From Streptomyces sp. CNQ-509 (GTDB lineage Bacteria > Actinomycetota > Actinomycetes > Streptomycetales > Streptomycetaceae): DNA of 64,000 nt. Where the stretch lies: positions 7,890,951 through 7,954,950 of the forward strand of contig NZ_CP011492.1 in the NCBI RefSeq assembly GCF_001011035.1, read 5' to 3'. Made by a program: the position numbers and the translations under genes. Shown piece by piece: positions 51,483 to 59,438 of this stretch (position 1 is its first letter; each line of letters begins with the position of its first letter). The notes beneath the pieces are model-generated. The model worked only from the letters and a program-made list of their open reading frames with translations, was not told the DNA's origin and made no database searches.

Positions 51483-53546
51483 GTGAGTCAGGGAGACAAG
51501 GCCCGCTTCGACGCGGTGGACGCGCTGGTGGCGCGGTCGCGGGCGCTGCCGCCGCCGGGGGAGCGGCGCCGGCTGCGGATGGCGCACGGTCTGACGCAGC
51601 AGGAGGTCGCCGACGCGCTGGGCGTACGGCGGGCGACGGTGGGCGCGTGGGAGAGCGATGAACCCGGCCGCCGAACGGAACCGCGCCCGCCCGAACGCGA
51701 CGCCTACGCCCGGCTCCTGGACCGGCTCGCCGAGCTGTACCCGCCGCCCGCCCCCGACGCGCCGACCGCACCGGAGTCTCCCGCCGCGCCCCCGGCACGC
51801 CGGACCGTCCCGGCGCCTCCCCGGCCCGCGGACTCCGCGGCTGCGGCGCCGCGGACGCGGCCGTCCGTACGGGAGCCCGCGCCCACCGCCGCGCCGGCGG
51901 GGGAGGGGCGCTACCCGTCCGGCCCGCTGGCCGTGCTCGACGGCGCCGGCCTCGCCCACCTCGCCGACGGCCGCACGGCGCCCTGCCCCGCCGGCTCGGT
52001 CGCGGAGCTGGTCGACTGGGCTCTGCGGGCCGGGCTCGGCGCCGAGCGCCTGCACCGGCACGGGCAGGACGCCGACCCCCTGGTCGTGCTCACCGAAGCC
52101 GCCGCCGAGCGGCTCGGGTTGCCGCCCCGGCTGGACAACCGCGCCTTCGACGACGGGATGCGCCTCGCGGAGGACCACCCGGTGGTACGCGAGATCCTGG
52201 CCGCCGGCTGGAAGCTGACCCGCCGCGGGTTCGGCCCGTGGCCGCGGATCTACCGCCCCGCCGAGCACGGCCGCCGCCGCTGCGTGCAACTCGCCGTCCT
52301 CGGCTGGGACGCGCTGGAGGACCGCGCCTGGCCCGGCGCAGGCCAGGTGCCCCCCGGCGAGCTGGCGCGGATGCTCGGCACGTACGCGGCCCGGGTGCTC
52401 ACGCCCCGCGGCTCCACCGCGGTCACCGGTCTGGAGCTGATGACCGCGCTGCGCCCGCCGACCCGCCCCGTCCGCGACGGTGCCGCCTGGACCCCGGGAC
52501 CCGTACCCGGATCGCTCACCGCCCCGGTCGACCCCGCCCCGCCGGAGGCCCCGGAGGAGCATCCGGTCGCCGAAGGCCGCCCGGCGGGGCAGGAACTGGA
52601 CGAGGAGGCGTACGACTGGGTGCGCCCCTGCGGGTTCACCGACGCCGAGTGCGCGCTGCCGTACGTGCTCGGCCTGGACGTCAACATGGCGTTCGCCGCG
52701 GCGGCGAACCGGCTGACCGTGGGCCTGGGCGCCCCGGTCCACACCGACGGGCCCCGCTTCGACAAGAAGGTCCCCGGGGCCTGGTACGTCGACCTCTCCC
52801 ACGTCGAGCTGGACCCCCGCCTGCCGTCGCCGTTCACCCCCAGCGGCGACCGTCCCTCCGGCCCCGCCTGGTACGCCACGCCCACCGTCGCCTACGCCGT
52901 CGAACTCGGCCACGACGTCGCGCCGCTGGAGGCGTGGCTGCGCCCGGAGGCCGGCGCGTACCTGGACCCCTGGTACGAGCGGCTGCGCGACGCGTACCTG
53001 GCCACGATGGCCGACCTCGGCGTGACCAAGGACCTCACCGAAGCCGGCTACCTGGCCGCGATGGCCGGCCACAAGGACGTCGACCCGGCCGCCGCCGCGG
53101 TCCTGTCCGCGATCAAGGCGACCGTCAAGGGCGGCATCGGCAAGCTCCGCGAACGCGCCCAGGGCAAGGCGAGGTTCCGTACGAACCAGCGGTGGCCCGC
53201 CCTGGAACGGCCGACCTGGCGGCCGGACATCCGGGCCGCGGTCATCGCCACCGCCCGGGTCAACATGCACCGCAAGATGCTCAAGATGGCCACCCACGGC
53301 CGCTACCCGGTCGCGGTCCTCTCCGACTGCGTCGTCTACCCCGCCCCCACCCCGTCACCGCTGGACCTGCTGCCCCGTACCCCCGACGGCAGGCCGGCCC
53401 CCGGCGTCTTCCGCCTGGGCGTCAGCCCCGGCATGACCAAGCTCGAAGGCGTACGGGACCTGTGGTGGGCCGCCGAGGTCATCGAAGAGCACTACAACCC
53501 GGCCCGGCACATCAAGGACGACCCCACCCGCGACGGGGAGGAGTGA
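51483..53546 (+). CDS. tap: Telomere-associated protein Tap
   Basis: DNA-binding protein that recognises the 3' single-stranded overhang at the ends of linear Streptomyces replicons and recruits the terminal protein, 687 residues (relatives ~730). The N-terminal XRE helix-turn-helix is HGLTQQEVADALGVRRATVG AWE (about residues 30-52). Conserved Tap segments follow: KLTRRGFGPWPRIYRP, CVQLAVLGWDALEDRAWPG, TPRGSTAVTGLELMTALRPP, RFDKKVPGAWYVDLSHVELD, YLDPWYERLRDAYLATM and MHRKMLKMATHGRYPVAVLS. I start at GTG 51483 (MSQGDKARFDAVDAL...), which aligns with relatives; ATG 51462 is in frame upstream. It is followed after three bases by tpg. Confidence 0.93.
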   Translation: MSQGDKARFDAVDALVARSRALPPPGERRRLRMAHGLTQQEVADALGVRRATVGAWESDEPGRRTEPRPPERDAYARLLDRLAELYPPPAPDAPTAPESPAAPPARRTVPAPPRPADSAAAAPRTRPSVREPAPTAAPAGEGRYPSGPLAVLDGAGLAHLADGRTAPCPAGSVAELVDWALRAGLGAERLHRHGQDADPLVVLTEAAAERLGLPPRLDNRAFDDGMRLAEDHPVVREILAAGWKLTRRGFGPWPRIYRPAEHGRRRCVQLAVLGWDALEDRAWPGAGQVPPGELARMLGTYAARVLTPRGSTAVTGLELMTALRPPTRPVRDGAAWTPGPVPGSLTAPVDPAPPEAPEEHPVAEGRPAGQELDEEAYDWVRPCGFTDAECALPYVLGLDVNMAFAAAANRLTVGLGAPVHTDGPRFDKKVPGAWYVDLSHVELDPRLPSPFTPSGDRPSGPAWYATPTVAYAVELGHDVAPLEAWLRPEAGAYLDPWYERLRDAYLATMADLGVTKDLTEAGYLAAMAGHKDVDPAAAAVLSAIKATVKGGIGKLRERAQGKARFRTNQRWPALERPTWRPDIRAAVIATARVNMHRKMLKMATHGRYPVAVLSDCVVYPAPTPSPLDLLPRTPDGRPAPGVFRLGVSPGMTKLEGVRDLWWAAEVIEEHYNPARHIKDDPTRDGEE

Positions 53547-53549
53547 GCG

Positions 53550-54107
53550 GTGGCGACGATCGGCGAGTCCCTCGAAGCGGCGCTTCAGGCCACCGCGACC
53601 CGCCCCATCCCGGTGAGCCCGCAGGCCCGGATGCGGTTCCTGGTACGCGCCGAGCGGGGCTCCACCCGCCGCGCCGCGCAGCGCCTCGGCTGCTCCCGGC
53701 GCCAGGTCGAGCGCTATCTCGCCGGGCAGGCCAAACGTCCCACCCCGCGCCTGGCCGCCGCGCTGGAGCGCGAGGTCCGCAAGAGCTGGCAGCCCCGCGT
53801 ACGTGCCCGCGCGATCCGGCAGGCCGCCCAGCGCGGCGCCATCGTGGAGACCCGCGCCCGGTTCGGCTTCACCGCCGCCCCCGGCTCCACCGACGACCCC
53901 CGCATGCGCCGCATCACCGAACAGCTCCCCCCGGACATCACCGCCCGGCTCCTCGCCCAGCACGCCGCGGGCGCCGACGAGGCCGAACTGCGCGACCTCC
54001 TCGGCGCCGGCCTGGGCCACGCGTACTTCCAGGACCGCGGCCGCCGCGCGGCGGGCCTGGAGGTGACGGTCACCGACATCGACCACCTCGACGTCGACCT
54101 GAGCTGA
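53550..54107 (+). CDS. tpg: Telomere terminal protein Tpg
   Basis: Terminal protein that becomes covalently attached to 5' ends and primes end-patching of linear Streptomyces DNA; 185 residues, the standard length. The helix-turn-helix-like segment is RRAAQRLGCSRRQVERYLAG (about residues 36-55), then RPTPRLAAALEREVRKSWQP and RARFGFTAAPGSTDDPRMR, and the C-terminal YFQDRGRRAAGLEVTVTDID. The GTG at 53550 has GGGGAGGAG upstream and is three bases after the tap stop, so the two form an operon. Presence of both genes implies a linear replicon. Confidence 0.95.
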   Translation: MATIGESLEAALQATATRPIPVSPQARMRFLVRAERGSTRRAAQRLGCSRRQVERYLAGQAKRPTPRLAAALEREVRKSWQPRVRARAIRQAAQRGAIVETRARFGFTAAPGSTDDPRMRRITEQLPPDITARLLAQHAAGADEAELRDLLGAGLGHAYFQDRGRRAAGLEVTVTDIDHLDVDLS

Positions 54108-54151
54108 GCCGAGCCTCCCGCCTCGTCGGCGGCAGCCGGCGGTCCGGCCCG

Positions 54152-54619
54152 TCAGCCGGGCTGCTTCTCCATATGGGCGAGGAGGCGGTCCGAGATCCGG
54201 GCGAGCGTGGCGAGTTCCTCCTCGGTGAGGGCGTTGATGAAGAGCCGGCGGACGTGTGCGACGTGTAGCGGTGCGGCTTCCTCGATCGCCTCGTAGCCCG
54301 CGGGGGTGGCGACGATGAACGCCCCGCGTCCGTCGTCGGGACAGTCCTCCTTGCTCACCAGGCCGCGTTTCATCATCCGCCCGACCTGGTGGGACATACG
54401 GCTCTTCTCCCACTCCACCAGCTTCGTCAGGTCCATGAAGCGCATCCGCCCCTCGCCGCTCTCGGTGAGCTTGACCAGCACGGTGTAGTCGGCGGCGGAC
54501 ATGCCGGAGTCGGCCTGTACCCGGCGGGAGAGCCGTCCGATGAGCTTCTCCTGCATCCGGATGAAACTCTCCCAGGCAGCGGTCTGCTCCGGGGTCAGCC
54601 AGCGAGGCGTTGCGTCCAT
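54152..54619 (-). CDS. MarR-family transcriptional regulator of the TTGAnGCnTCAA regulon
   Basis: A 155-residue repressor. The winged helix contains VQADSGMSAADYTVLVKLTE, then MDLTKLVEWEKSRMSHQVGR and MMKRGLVSKEDCPDDGRGAF (about residues 55-110); the N-terminal part WLTPEQTAAWESFIRMQEKL is a common actinobacterial form. The ATG at 54619 is taken as start because an upstream extension lacks family likeness. Divergent to the isochorismatase gene, whose promoter region has two operator-like sites (54790-54835); a third identical-type site lies before the GNAT gene at 55707. Confidence 0.9.
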   Translation of the reverse strand: MDATPRWLTPEQTAAWESFIRMQEKLIGRLSRRVQADSGMSAADYTVLVKLTESGEGRMRFMDLTKLVEWEKSRMSHQVGRMMKRGLVSKEDCPDDGRGAFIVATPAGYEAIEEAAPLHVAHVRRLFINALTEEELATLARISDRLLAHMEKQPG

Positions 54620-54789
54620 GGGGGGAGCGTAACGAGGCCGCCGAGAGGTCTTCCATCCGGCGGACACGGCCCATTTCGCATCGATGCGCAGAACGTCCGG
54701 TGCGCCGCGAGCGCCGGCGTCTTGCAGTTCGCCTCGGCAACTTCCCGCGCCCCGGGCGAGGGTCGGCAAGTCGACTTCTCAGACGTTTA

Positions 54790-54835
54790 GTTGACGCCTC
54801 AACGATTAATCCCTAGCGTAGGTGATGCGTCAACC
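54790..54835 (+). promoter_or_regulatory. Isochorismatase promoter with two MarR-type operators
   Basis: A -35 TTGACG (54791-54796) and -10 TAGCGT (54814-54819) with 17-bp spacing. The inverted repeat GTTGACGCCTCAAC (54790-54803) covers the -35, and GGTGATGCGTCAACC (54821-54835) covers the start region. Both resemble the perfect operator at 55639-55654. Confidence 0.7.
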
Positions 54836-54915
54836 AAATGGGCGGAAGGCCGCCATCCGGTCGGCCCCCGTTCTGTCTGACGTCCGCGAACGCGCAGCTT
54901 CAGAGGGGAACTCCC

Positions 54916-55572
54916 ATGAGCACCGAGAACAAGGCCGGACTCGACGCGCTGCTGACGCCCGAGGAGAGCGTCCTCGTGCTGATCGACCACCAGCCGTTCC
55001 AGTTCGCAAACCTGAACAGCCACGAGCCGACGATGGTCGTCAATAACGTCGTCGGCCTCGCCAAGGCCGCGAAGGTGTTCGGTGTCCCGACCATTCTGAC
55101 CACCGTGCTGGAGGAGCGCGGCGGCCTTCTCCTCCAGGGTGTGCAGGACGTGTTCCCCGAGCAGAAGCCGGTCAACAGGACCTTCATCAACACCTGGCAG
55201 GACGAGCGCGTGGTGGAGGCCGTCAGGGCGACCGGGCGCAAGAAGCTGATCATCGCCGGGCTCTGGACGGAGATCTGCGTGGCGATGCCCGCCATACAGG
55301 CCGCTGGCGAGGGCTTCGAGGTCTTCGTCGTCACCGACGCCTCGGGCGGCGTCTCGAAGGAGGCGCACGACATGGCCGTGCGTCGCATGGTCCAGGCGGG
55401 CGTGGTGCCGATCACCTGGCTGGCCGTGATGGGAGAGTGGCAGCGCGACTGGGCCCGCGAGAAGACCGTCGCGGGTGCCGCCGAGGTCCAGGCGCAGCAC
55501 GGCGGTGCCAGCGGCGTGGCCTTCGCCTGGGAGCTTCAGCTCCTCGCCACGCCCACCGGAAGCGAGGGCTGA
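54916..55572 (+). CDS. Isochorismatase-family hydrolase (YcaC-like)
   Basis: Cysteine hydrolase of 218 residues, cytoplasmic. The catalytic triad is visible as Asp in VLVLIDHQPFQF, Lys in the SLVLIDH/VKP-type segment (FPEQKPVNRT), and Cys in GLWTEICVAMPAIQAAG, with the usual cis-peptide region before it. GGYVVDAS-like FEVFVVTDASGGVSKEAHDM follows. YcaC-type proteins act on an unknown, probably carbamate or amide, substrate. The ATG at 54916 has GAGGGG eight bases upstream. Controlled by the divergent MarR by operator evidence; ends at a terminator hairpin. Confidence 0.88.
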   Translation: MSTENKAGLDALLTPEESVLVLIDHQPFQFANLNSHEPTMVVNNVVGLAKAAKVFGVPTILTTVLEERGGLLLQGVQDVFPEQKPVNRTFINTWQDERVVEAVRATGRKKLIIAGLWTEICVAMPAIQAAGEGFEVFVVTDASGGVSKEAHDMAVRRMVQAGVVPITWLAVMGEWQRDWAREKTVAGAAEVQAQHGGASGVAFAWELQLLATPTGSEG

Positions 55573-55578
55573 CGTCTG

Positions 55579-55600
55579 CGCGGCGGCCGTCGCCGCCGCG
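55579..55600 (+). terminator. Terminator of the isochorismatase gene
   Basis: CGCGGCGGC and GCCGCCGCG form a perfect nine-base-pair stem with loop CGTC, six bases after the stop codon. Confidence 0.75.
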
Positions 55601-55638
55601 TGGTGGAGCCGGCGGGCGTTACACTCGCTCGTGATGCA

Positions 55639-55654
55639 AGTTGATGCATCAACT
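55639..55654. promoter_or_regulatory. Perfect MarR-type operator before the GNAT gene
   Basis: AGTTGATGCATCAACT is a perfect 16-base palindrome. It lies just after a TACACT -10-like hexamer (55620-55625), where a bound repressor would block initiation. The core TTGATGCATCAA matches the arms at 54790. Confidence 0.8.
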
Positions 55655-55706
55655 GGATGCGGTCCGTGCGGGCCACCGCCCGCGCGGAACGAACATGGAG
55701 GAACAC

Positions 55707-56015
55707 GTGTCAGTGGAAGTGAGTGACGCCCCCGAGTCCAACCGGTACGAGGCCCGGGTCGACGGTGAGTCCGAGGTGGCGGGCGTCGCGGCCTACATCC
55801 GTACGCAGGAACTCATCGCGTTCGTGCACACCGAGGTCTCGCCGGAGTACGAGGGCAGGGGTGTCGGGTCGGCGCTGGCCCGCACCGCCCTCGACGAGGC
55901 GCGCGCCGCGAACCTGCGGGTGCTGGCCACCTGCCCGTTCTTCGCGGGGTGGATCGCCCGCCACCCCGAGTACAAGGACCTGCTGTATCAGTCCCGCAGC
56001 AGGGTCAGCGACTGA
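55707..56015 (+). CDS. GNAT-related acetyltransferase, YjdJ type
   Basis: A 102-residue short GNAT protein (the PF14542-like class). The pattern NRYEARVDGESEVAGVAAYI, AFVHTEVSPEYEGRGVGSAL (acetyl-CoA loop EGRGVG) and CPFFAGWIARHPEYKDLLY is diagnostic. GTG 55707 is preceded at five bases by GGAGGA; ATG 55695 lies inside that ribosome binding site region and is less likely. In Escherichia coli yjdJ lies beside yjdI, which encodes a 4Fe-4S protein; here the next gene, 29 bp on, is also an Fe-S protein. A perfect MarR-type operator precedes the gene. Confidence 0.87.
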   Translation: MSVEVSDAPESNRYEARVDGESEVAGVAAYIRTQELIAFVHTEVSPEYEGRGVGSALARTALDEARAANLRVLATCPFFAGWIARHPEYKDLLYQSRSRVSD

Positions 56016-56044
56016 GCACCGGGCATGGCAGCGAGGGAGGCGGC

Positions 56045-56467
56045 ATGAGCAGCAAGACCCAGAAGAGGGCCTACGAGGGCAAGTCGATCACCGTGACCTT
56101 CGAGGCCGGGCGCTGCCTGCACGCCGCCGAATGCGTCCGCGGCCTGCCGGAGGTCTTCGACCCGGACGCGCGCCCGTGGATCCGGCCGGACGGTGCCGGG
56201 GCCGAGCGGCTGGCCGAAGTGGTGCGGCGCTGTCCCTCGGGCGCGCTGCAGTACGACCTGGTGGACGGAGACGCGGAGGCCCCGGACCGGCCCACGCACG
56301 TCGCGCGCAACTCCGCCGGGCAGGTCCTCGTACGCGGCGAGCTGAGCCTGGACACCGCGGCGGGCCCGCGGGCGGAGACCAGGGCCGTTCTCTGTGGCTG
56401 CGGGCAGAGCGCTCATCAGCCCTACTGCGACCACGGTGGTCCCTGCGGCCGGACGGCAACGGACTGA
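56045..56467 (+). CDS. Two-domain iron-sulfur protein (YjdI-type 4Fe-4S plus altered CDGSH)
   Basis: A 140-residue protein. The N-terminal half is the mono-cluster Fer4_19 domain (CLHAAECVRGLPEVFDPDAR with CPSGAL). The C-terminal half resembles a CDGSH 2Fe-2S domain: CGCGQSAHQPYCDHGG. The usual ligand set is three Cys and the His of CDGSH; here CDHGG replaces CDGSH, so the His is displaced by two residues and the normal C-terminal tail is missing. The partner gene is the YjdJ-type GNAT upstream. Redox or acetylation function is unknown. Confidence 0.83.
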   Translation: MSSKTQKRAYEGKSITVTFEAGRCLHAAECVRGLPEVFDPDARPWIRPDGAGAERLAEVVRRCPSGALQYDLVDGDAEAPDRPTHVARNSAGQVLVRGELSLDTAAGPRAETRAVLCGCGQSAHQPYCDHGGPCGRTATD

Positions 56468-56560
56468 CTGCGCCCGTCCACACGCACCTACCCGGAACGA
56501 CCGGGAGCCGGGCTGCCGGTGGCCGGAAAAGCCCGCAGGACCGACCCGGACGGAGCATCC

Positions 56561-57214
56561 ATGGCAGACCTTTTCCTCATCGGCATCACCGGCGGTGTCG
56601 GCCGTCTGCTCGCGCGGAGACTGCGCGCGCGAGGCGACACCGTACGCGGCCTCGTCCGCCGGGACGACCAGCGGGCCGAGCTGGCGGCTCAGGGCATGGA
56701 CACACGAGTCGGCGATCTCTCCACCATGACCGTGGACGAACTGGCGGCGGCGTTCCGCGGTGCCGACGCGATCGTCTTCAGCGCCGGATCGAACGGCGGC
56801 AGCAGGGAGGTCACGAAGGCCGTCGACGGCGACGGGGTGGCGAAGGCGATCGCGGCGGCGCGCCTGGCCGGTGTGGAGCGCTTCGCCCTGGTCTCCGTGC
56901 TCCCGGAATCCTGGCGGGAACGTGACCTCGGCGAGGAGGTCGAGTACTACTTCGCCGTCAAGAAGGAAGCGGACATCGCGCTCAGCCGCAGTGGGCTGAA
57001 CTGGCTGATTCTCCGTCCGTCCCTGCTCGTCGACGGCCCGGGAACCGGCGTCGTGTCCCTCGGTCCTGCGGAGTTCCACGGCCGGATCAGCCGCGACGAC
57101 GTCGCCGCCACCCTGGCCGAACTGCTCCACGAGCCCCGTATCGGCCGGCAGATCCTCGAGCTCGACGAGGGTTCCACGCCGATCGAAGACGCGGTCCGGG
57201 CGAATGTCCGCTGA
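56561..57214 (+). CDS. NAD(P)-binding atypical SDR / sugar-nucleotide-epimerase-like oxidoreductase
   Basis: A 217-residue single-Rossmann protein of the NAD(P)H-binding family. The cofactor motif is IGITGGVGRLLARRLRARG (about residues 5-23), then VRGLVRRDDQ, GADAIVFSAGSN and ERFALVSVLPESWR. YYFAVKKEADIALSRSGLNW holds the conserved Lys. This group acts on small substrates or as a sensor of NADPH; no specific reaction can be given. Same strand as the Fe-S gene, 93 bp downstream, and 114 bp before glsA. Confidence 0.86.
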   Translation: MADLFLIGITGGVGRLLARRLRARGDTVRGLVRRDDQRAELAAQGMDTRVGDLSTMTVDELAAAFRGADAIVFSAGSNGGSREVTKAVDGDGVAKAIAAARLAGVERFALVSVLPESWRERDLGEEVEYYFAVKKEADIALSRSGLNWLILRPSLLVDGPGTGVVSLGPAEFHGRISRDDVAATLAELLHEPRIGRQILELDEGSTPIEDAVRANVR

Positions 57215-57328
57215 CCAGGCGGCCCTCCCACGCCGACGTGAGGCGTGGCGCACGGAGCGACGTGGTGGTTCGGTGAGACGCCGCAAGGTCACGGCGGAGA
57301 ATTTCCCCATCGGCACGGAGGAGCACGC

Positions 57329-58627
57329 ATGCGGTCAGTCATTCCCGACTATCTGACCGAGGCACTCGGAGACGTCGAGTCGGACACTTCCGGAGTGCAG
57401 GCGGGATACATCCCCGAACTCGCGGCGGCGGACCCCGAGCGCCTCGGCGCGGTCTTCGCCACCGTCGACGGCAAGGTCTACGGCGCCGGCGACGTCGATA
57501 CCGAGTTCACGATCCAGTCGATCTCCAAGCCGTTCACGTACGCGCTGGCACTGGCCGATCGCGGCTTCGACCCGGTGCTCGCCAAGGTCGGCGTCGAGCC
57601 GTCGGGTGAGGCGTTCAACCAGATCTCCCTCGAAAGCGATACCGGGCGCCCGCTCAATCCCATGATCAACGCCGGTGCGATCACCACCCACGCGCTGGCC
57701 GGCGAGGAGGACATGGATCCGGCGGCGCGCGTGGAGCGCGTGGTCAGGGGGCTCTCGGCGTTCGCCGGCCGTCGGCTGCGGATCGACGAGGCCGTGTGCG
57801 TGTCGGAGATGGAGCACGCACACCGCAACCTCGCCATCGCCCACATGCTCCGCAGCCACGGCGTCCTGACCGAGGACCCGGACGCCGTCGTCGACGGCTA
57901 CACCCGCCAGTGCGCCGTGCTCGTCACCGCGCGAGACCTGGCCATGATGGCGGCGACGCTGGCCAACCGCGGCGTGAATCCCCTCTCGGGTGAGCAGGTG
58001 GTCAGCGAACCGGTGGTGCGGCAGGTGCTGAGCGTCATGTTCACCTGCGGGATGTACGACGCGGCCGGTGACTGGGCGACCCAGGTCGGCATTCCGGCGA
58101 AGAGCGGCGTGGCCGGGGGCCTGATCGGCGCGCTCCCCGGCCAGATCGGCATCGCCACCTTCTCGCCACGACTGGACCAGCACGGGAACAGCGTGCGCGG
58201 GGTGTCGCTCTTCGAACGCTTCTCCTCCGACATGGGCATGCACGTGATGCAGGTCCCGCCCCCGGCGCGTGCGGTCGTGCGATCCAGCCACGTCGCCGGC
58301 AGCGGTCCGAGCGCGGTCCGGGTCCTCCAACTGCAAGGCGGGATCGGCTTCTCCGGAGCGGAGCGAGTCGTCAGGGAAACCGTGGACTCGCCACCCGCGG
58401 AGGCCGGAGTGGCCTTGGACCTCACGAGGGTCTACTCGATCGATGACGTGGCACGGCGCATGCTGCTGGAGATCGTGCGCCGGCTCACGCTGGACGGCCA
58501 CGAGGTCTACCTCGTCGACCCGGAATCGGTCATGCCGGACCCCGACCCCGGAGACGGCGGCCGGGTCACCGTCGTGGGCACCGTGGACCAGGCCGTGATC
58601 TCACCGCACAGGGCAACCCGGCGCTGA
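57329..58627 (+). CDS. glsA: Glutaminase A with C-terminal STAS domain
   Basis: Serine-dependent glutaminase converting glutamine to glutamate and ammonia, 432 residues. The catalytic S64xxK67 is in QSISKPFTYALA, and NPMINAGAI, SEMEHAHRNLAIAHML and YTRQCAVLVTARDLAMMAAT are the other conserved active-site segments. After about residue 315 a STAS-like domain follows (VVRSSHVAGSGPSAVRVLQL...VALDLTRVYSIDDVARRML), a known architecture in actinobacterial GlsA. The ATG at 57329 has GGAGGAG six bases upstream. It is monocistronic by spacing. Confidence 0.94.
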   Translation: MRSVIPDYLTEALGDVESDTSGVQAGYIPELAAADPERLGAVFATVDGKVYGAGDVDTEFTIQSISKPFTYALALADRGFDPVLAKVGVEPSGEAFNQISLESDTGRPLNPMINAGAITTHALAGEEDMDPAARVERVVRGLSAFAGRRLRIDEAVCVSEMEHAHRNLAIAHMLRSHGVLTEDPDAVVDGYTRQCAVLVTARDLAMMAATLANRGVNPLSGEQVVSEPVVRQVLSVMFTCGMYDAAGDWATQVGIPAKSGVAGGLIGALPGQIGIATFSPRLDQHGNSVRGVSLFERFSSDMGMHVMQVPPPARAVVRSSHVAGSGPSAVRVLQLQGGIGFSGAERVVRETVDSPPAEAGVALDLTRVYSIDDVARRMLLEIVRRLTLDGHEVYLVDPESVMPDPDPGDGGRVTVVGTVDQAVISPHRATRR

Positions 58628-58639
58628 ACGCCCCGGGGA

Positions 58640-59377
58640 TCAGCCGACGGGTCCGCCGACCGCGGTGAAGGCGTACGAGACCGCGAAGGGCCCGTACCCG
58701 TACGAGACCGTGATCCTGTCGCCGTGGCCCGCGTCCACCGCGCTCAGGTCGAGGGCCGCGCGGAACATCCTCGCGTTCCGCGCGGCCTGCGTCACGGTCA
58801 GCGGCACCACGGCCCGATCACCCACCCGAACCTCGACCGAGCCGCGGTCGGCGGAGGCCGCGTCCAGGTTCAGCGGTGCCCGCAGCTCCACCGTCACCTT
58901 CGCGTGCCGGGGCACCACCCGGGCGGCGGCGCCACCGCGGGTACGGACCTCGATGCCGGTCTGATCGGCGGCGCGCCAGGCGAGCGAGGCGTTCCAGGCG
59001 CTGTTGAACGCCACCCAGCCCTCGGTGTGGCCGATGTTCCCCTGGTCCGGGTTGAAGGGGTAGTGGCCGTTCTTGGGGCTGCCGTCGAGGACGCCGGGCA
59101 GATCCTCCAGCAGTCCCGCACCGCCGCGGTACTCGGAGAACCAGCCGCGCTCCACGCCCTCGAAGCCGGCAGTGCCGCTGGGCGCGTCGTACGAGGCATG
59201 CCGCCCGGTGGGGTTGCGGCCGAAGATGTTGTCGACGTGCGCCGCCGCGATCTCGCGCAACCGCCCGGCCAGCGGGTCGTCGCCGAGCAGCCGGGCCGCG
59301 GCGAGCGCCGGCGCGGCGAAGCCGGCCACGTTGCCGGTCTCGTTGGGGTCGTCGGCGATATGCGCTGCCGCGCTCGG
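58640..59377 (-). pseudogene. C-terminal fragment of a secreted glycosidase-like hydrolase
   Basis: About 245 codons keep clear protein character: SAAAHIADDPNETGNVAGFA, HVDNIFGRNPTGRHASYDAP, WFSEYRGGAGLLEDLP, HYPFNPDQGNIGHTEGWVAF then NSAWNASLAWR, and a C-terminal beta-sandwich ending YAFTAVGGPVG. The first part resembles the end of an (alpha/alpha)6 six-hairpin glycosidase. Upstream of residue S (59374) the frame turns to noise and there is no start codon with a ribosome binding site, so the N-terminal part, including a signal peptide, is missing. The CE7 esterase gene ends 62 bp away on the same strand. I do not assign a GH family. Confidence 0.72.
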
Positions 59378-59438
59378 CCGCCGTCCGCGCGGGCGCGCCG
59401 AACCCGGCCGGCTCGGACAGGGGTCTCCGGCCGGAGCG

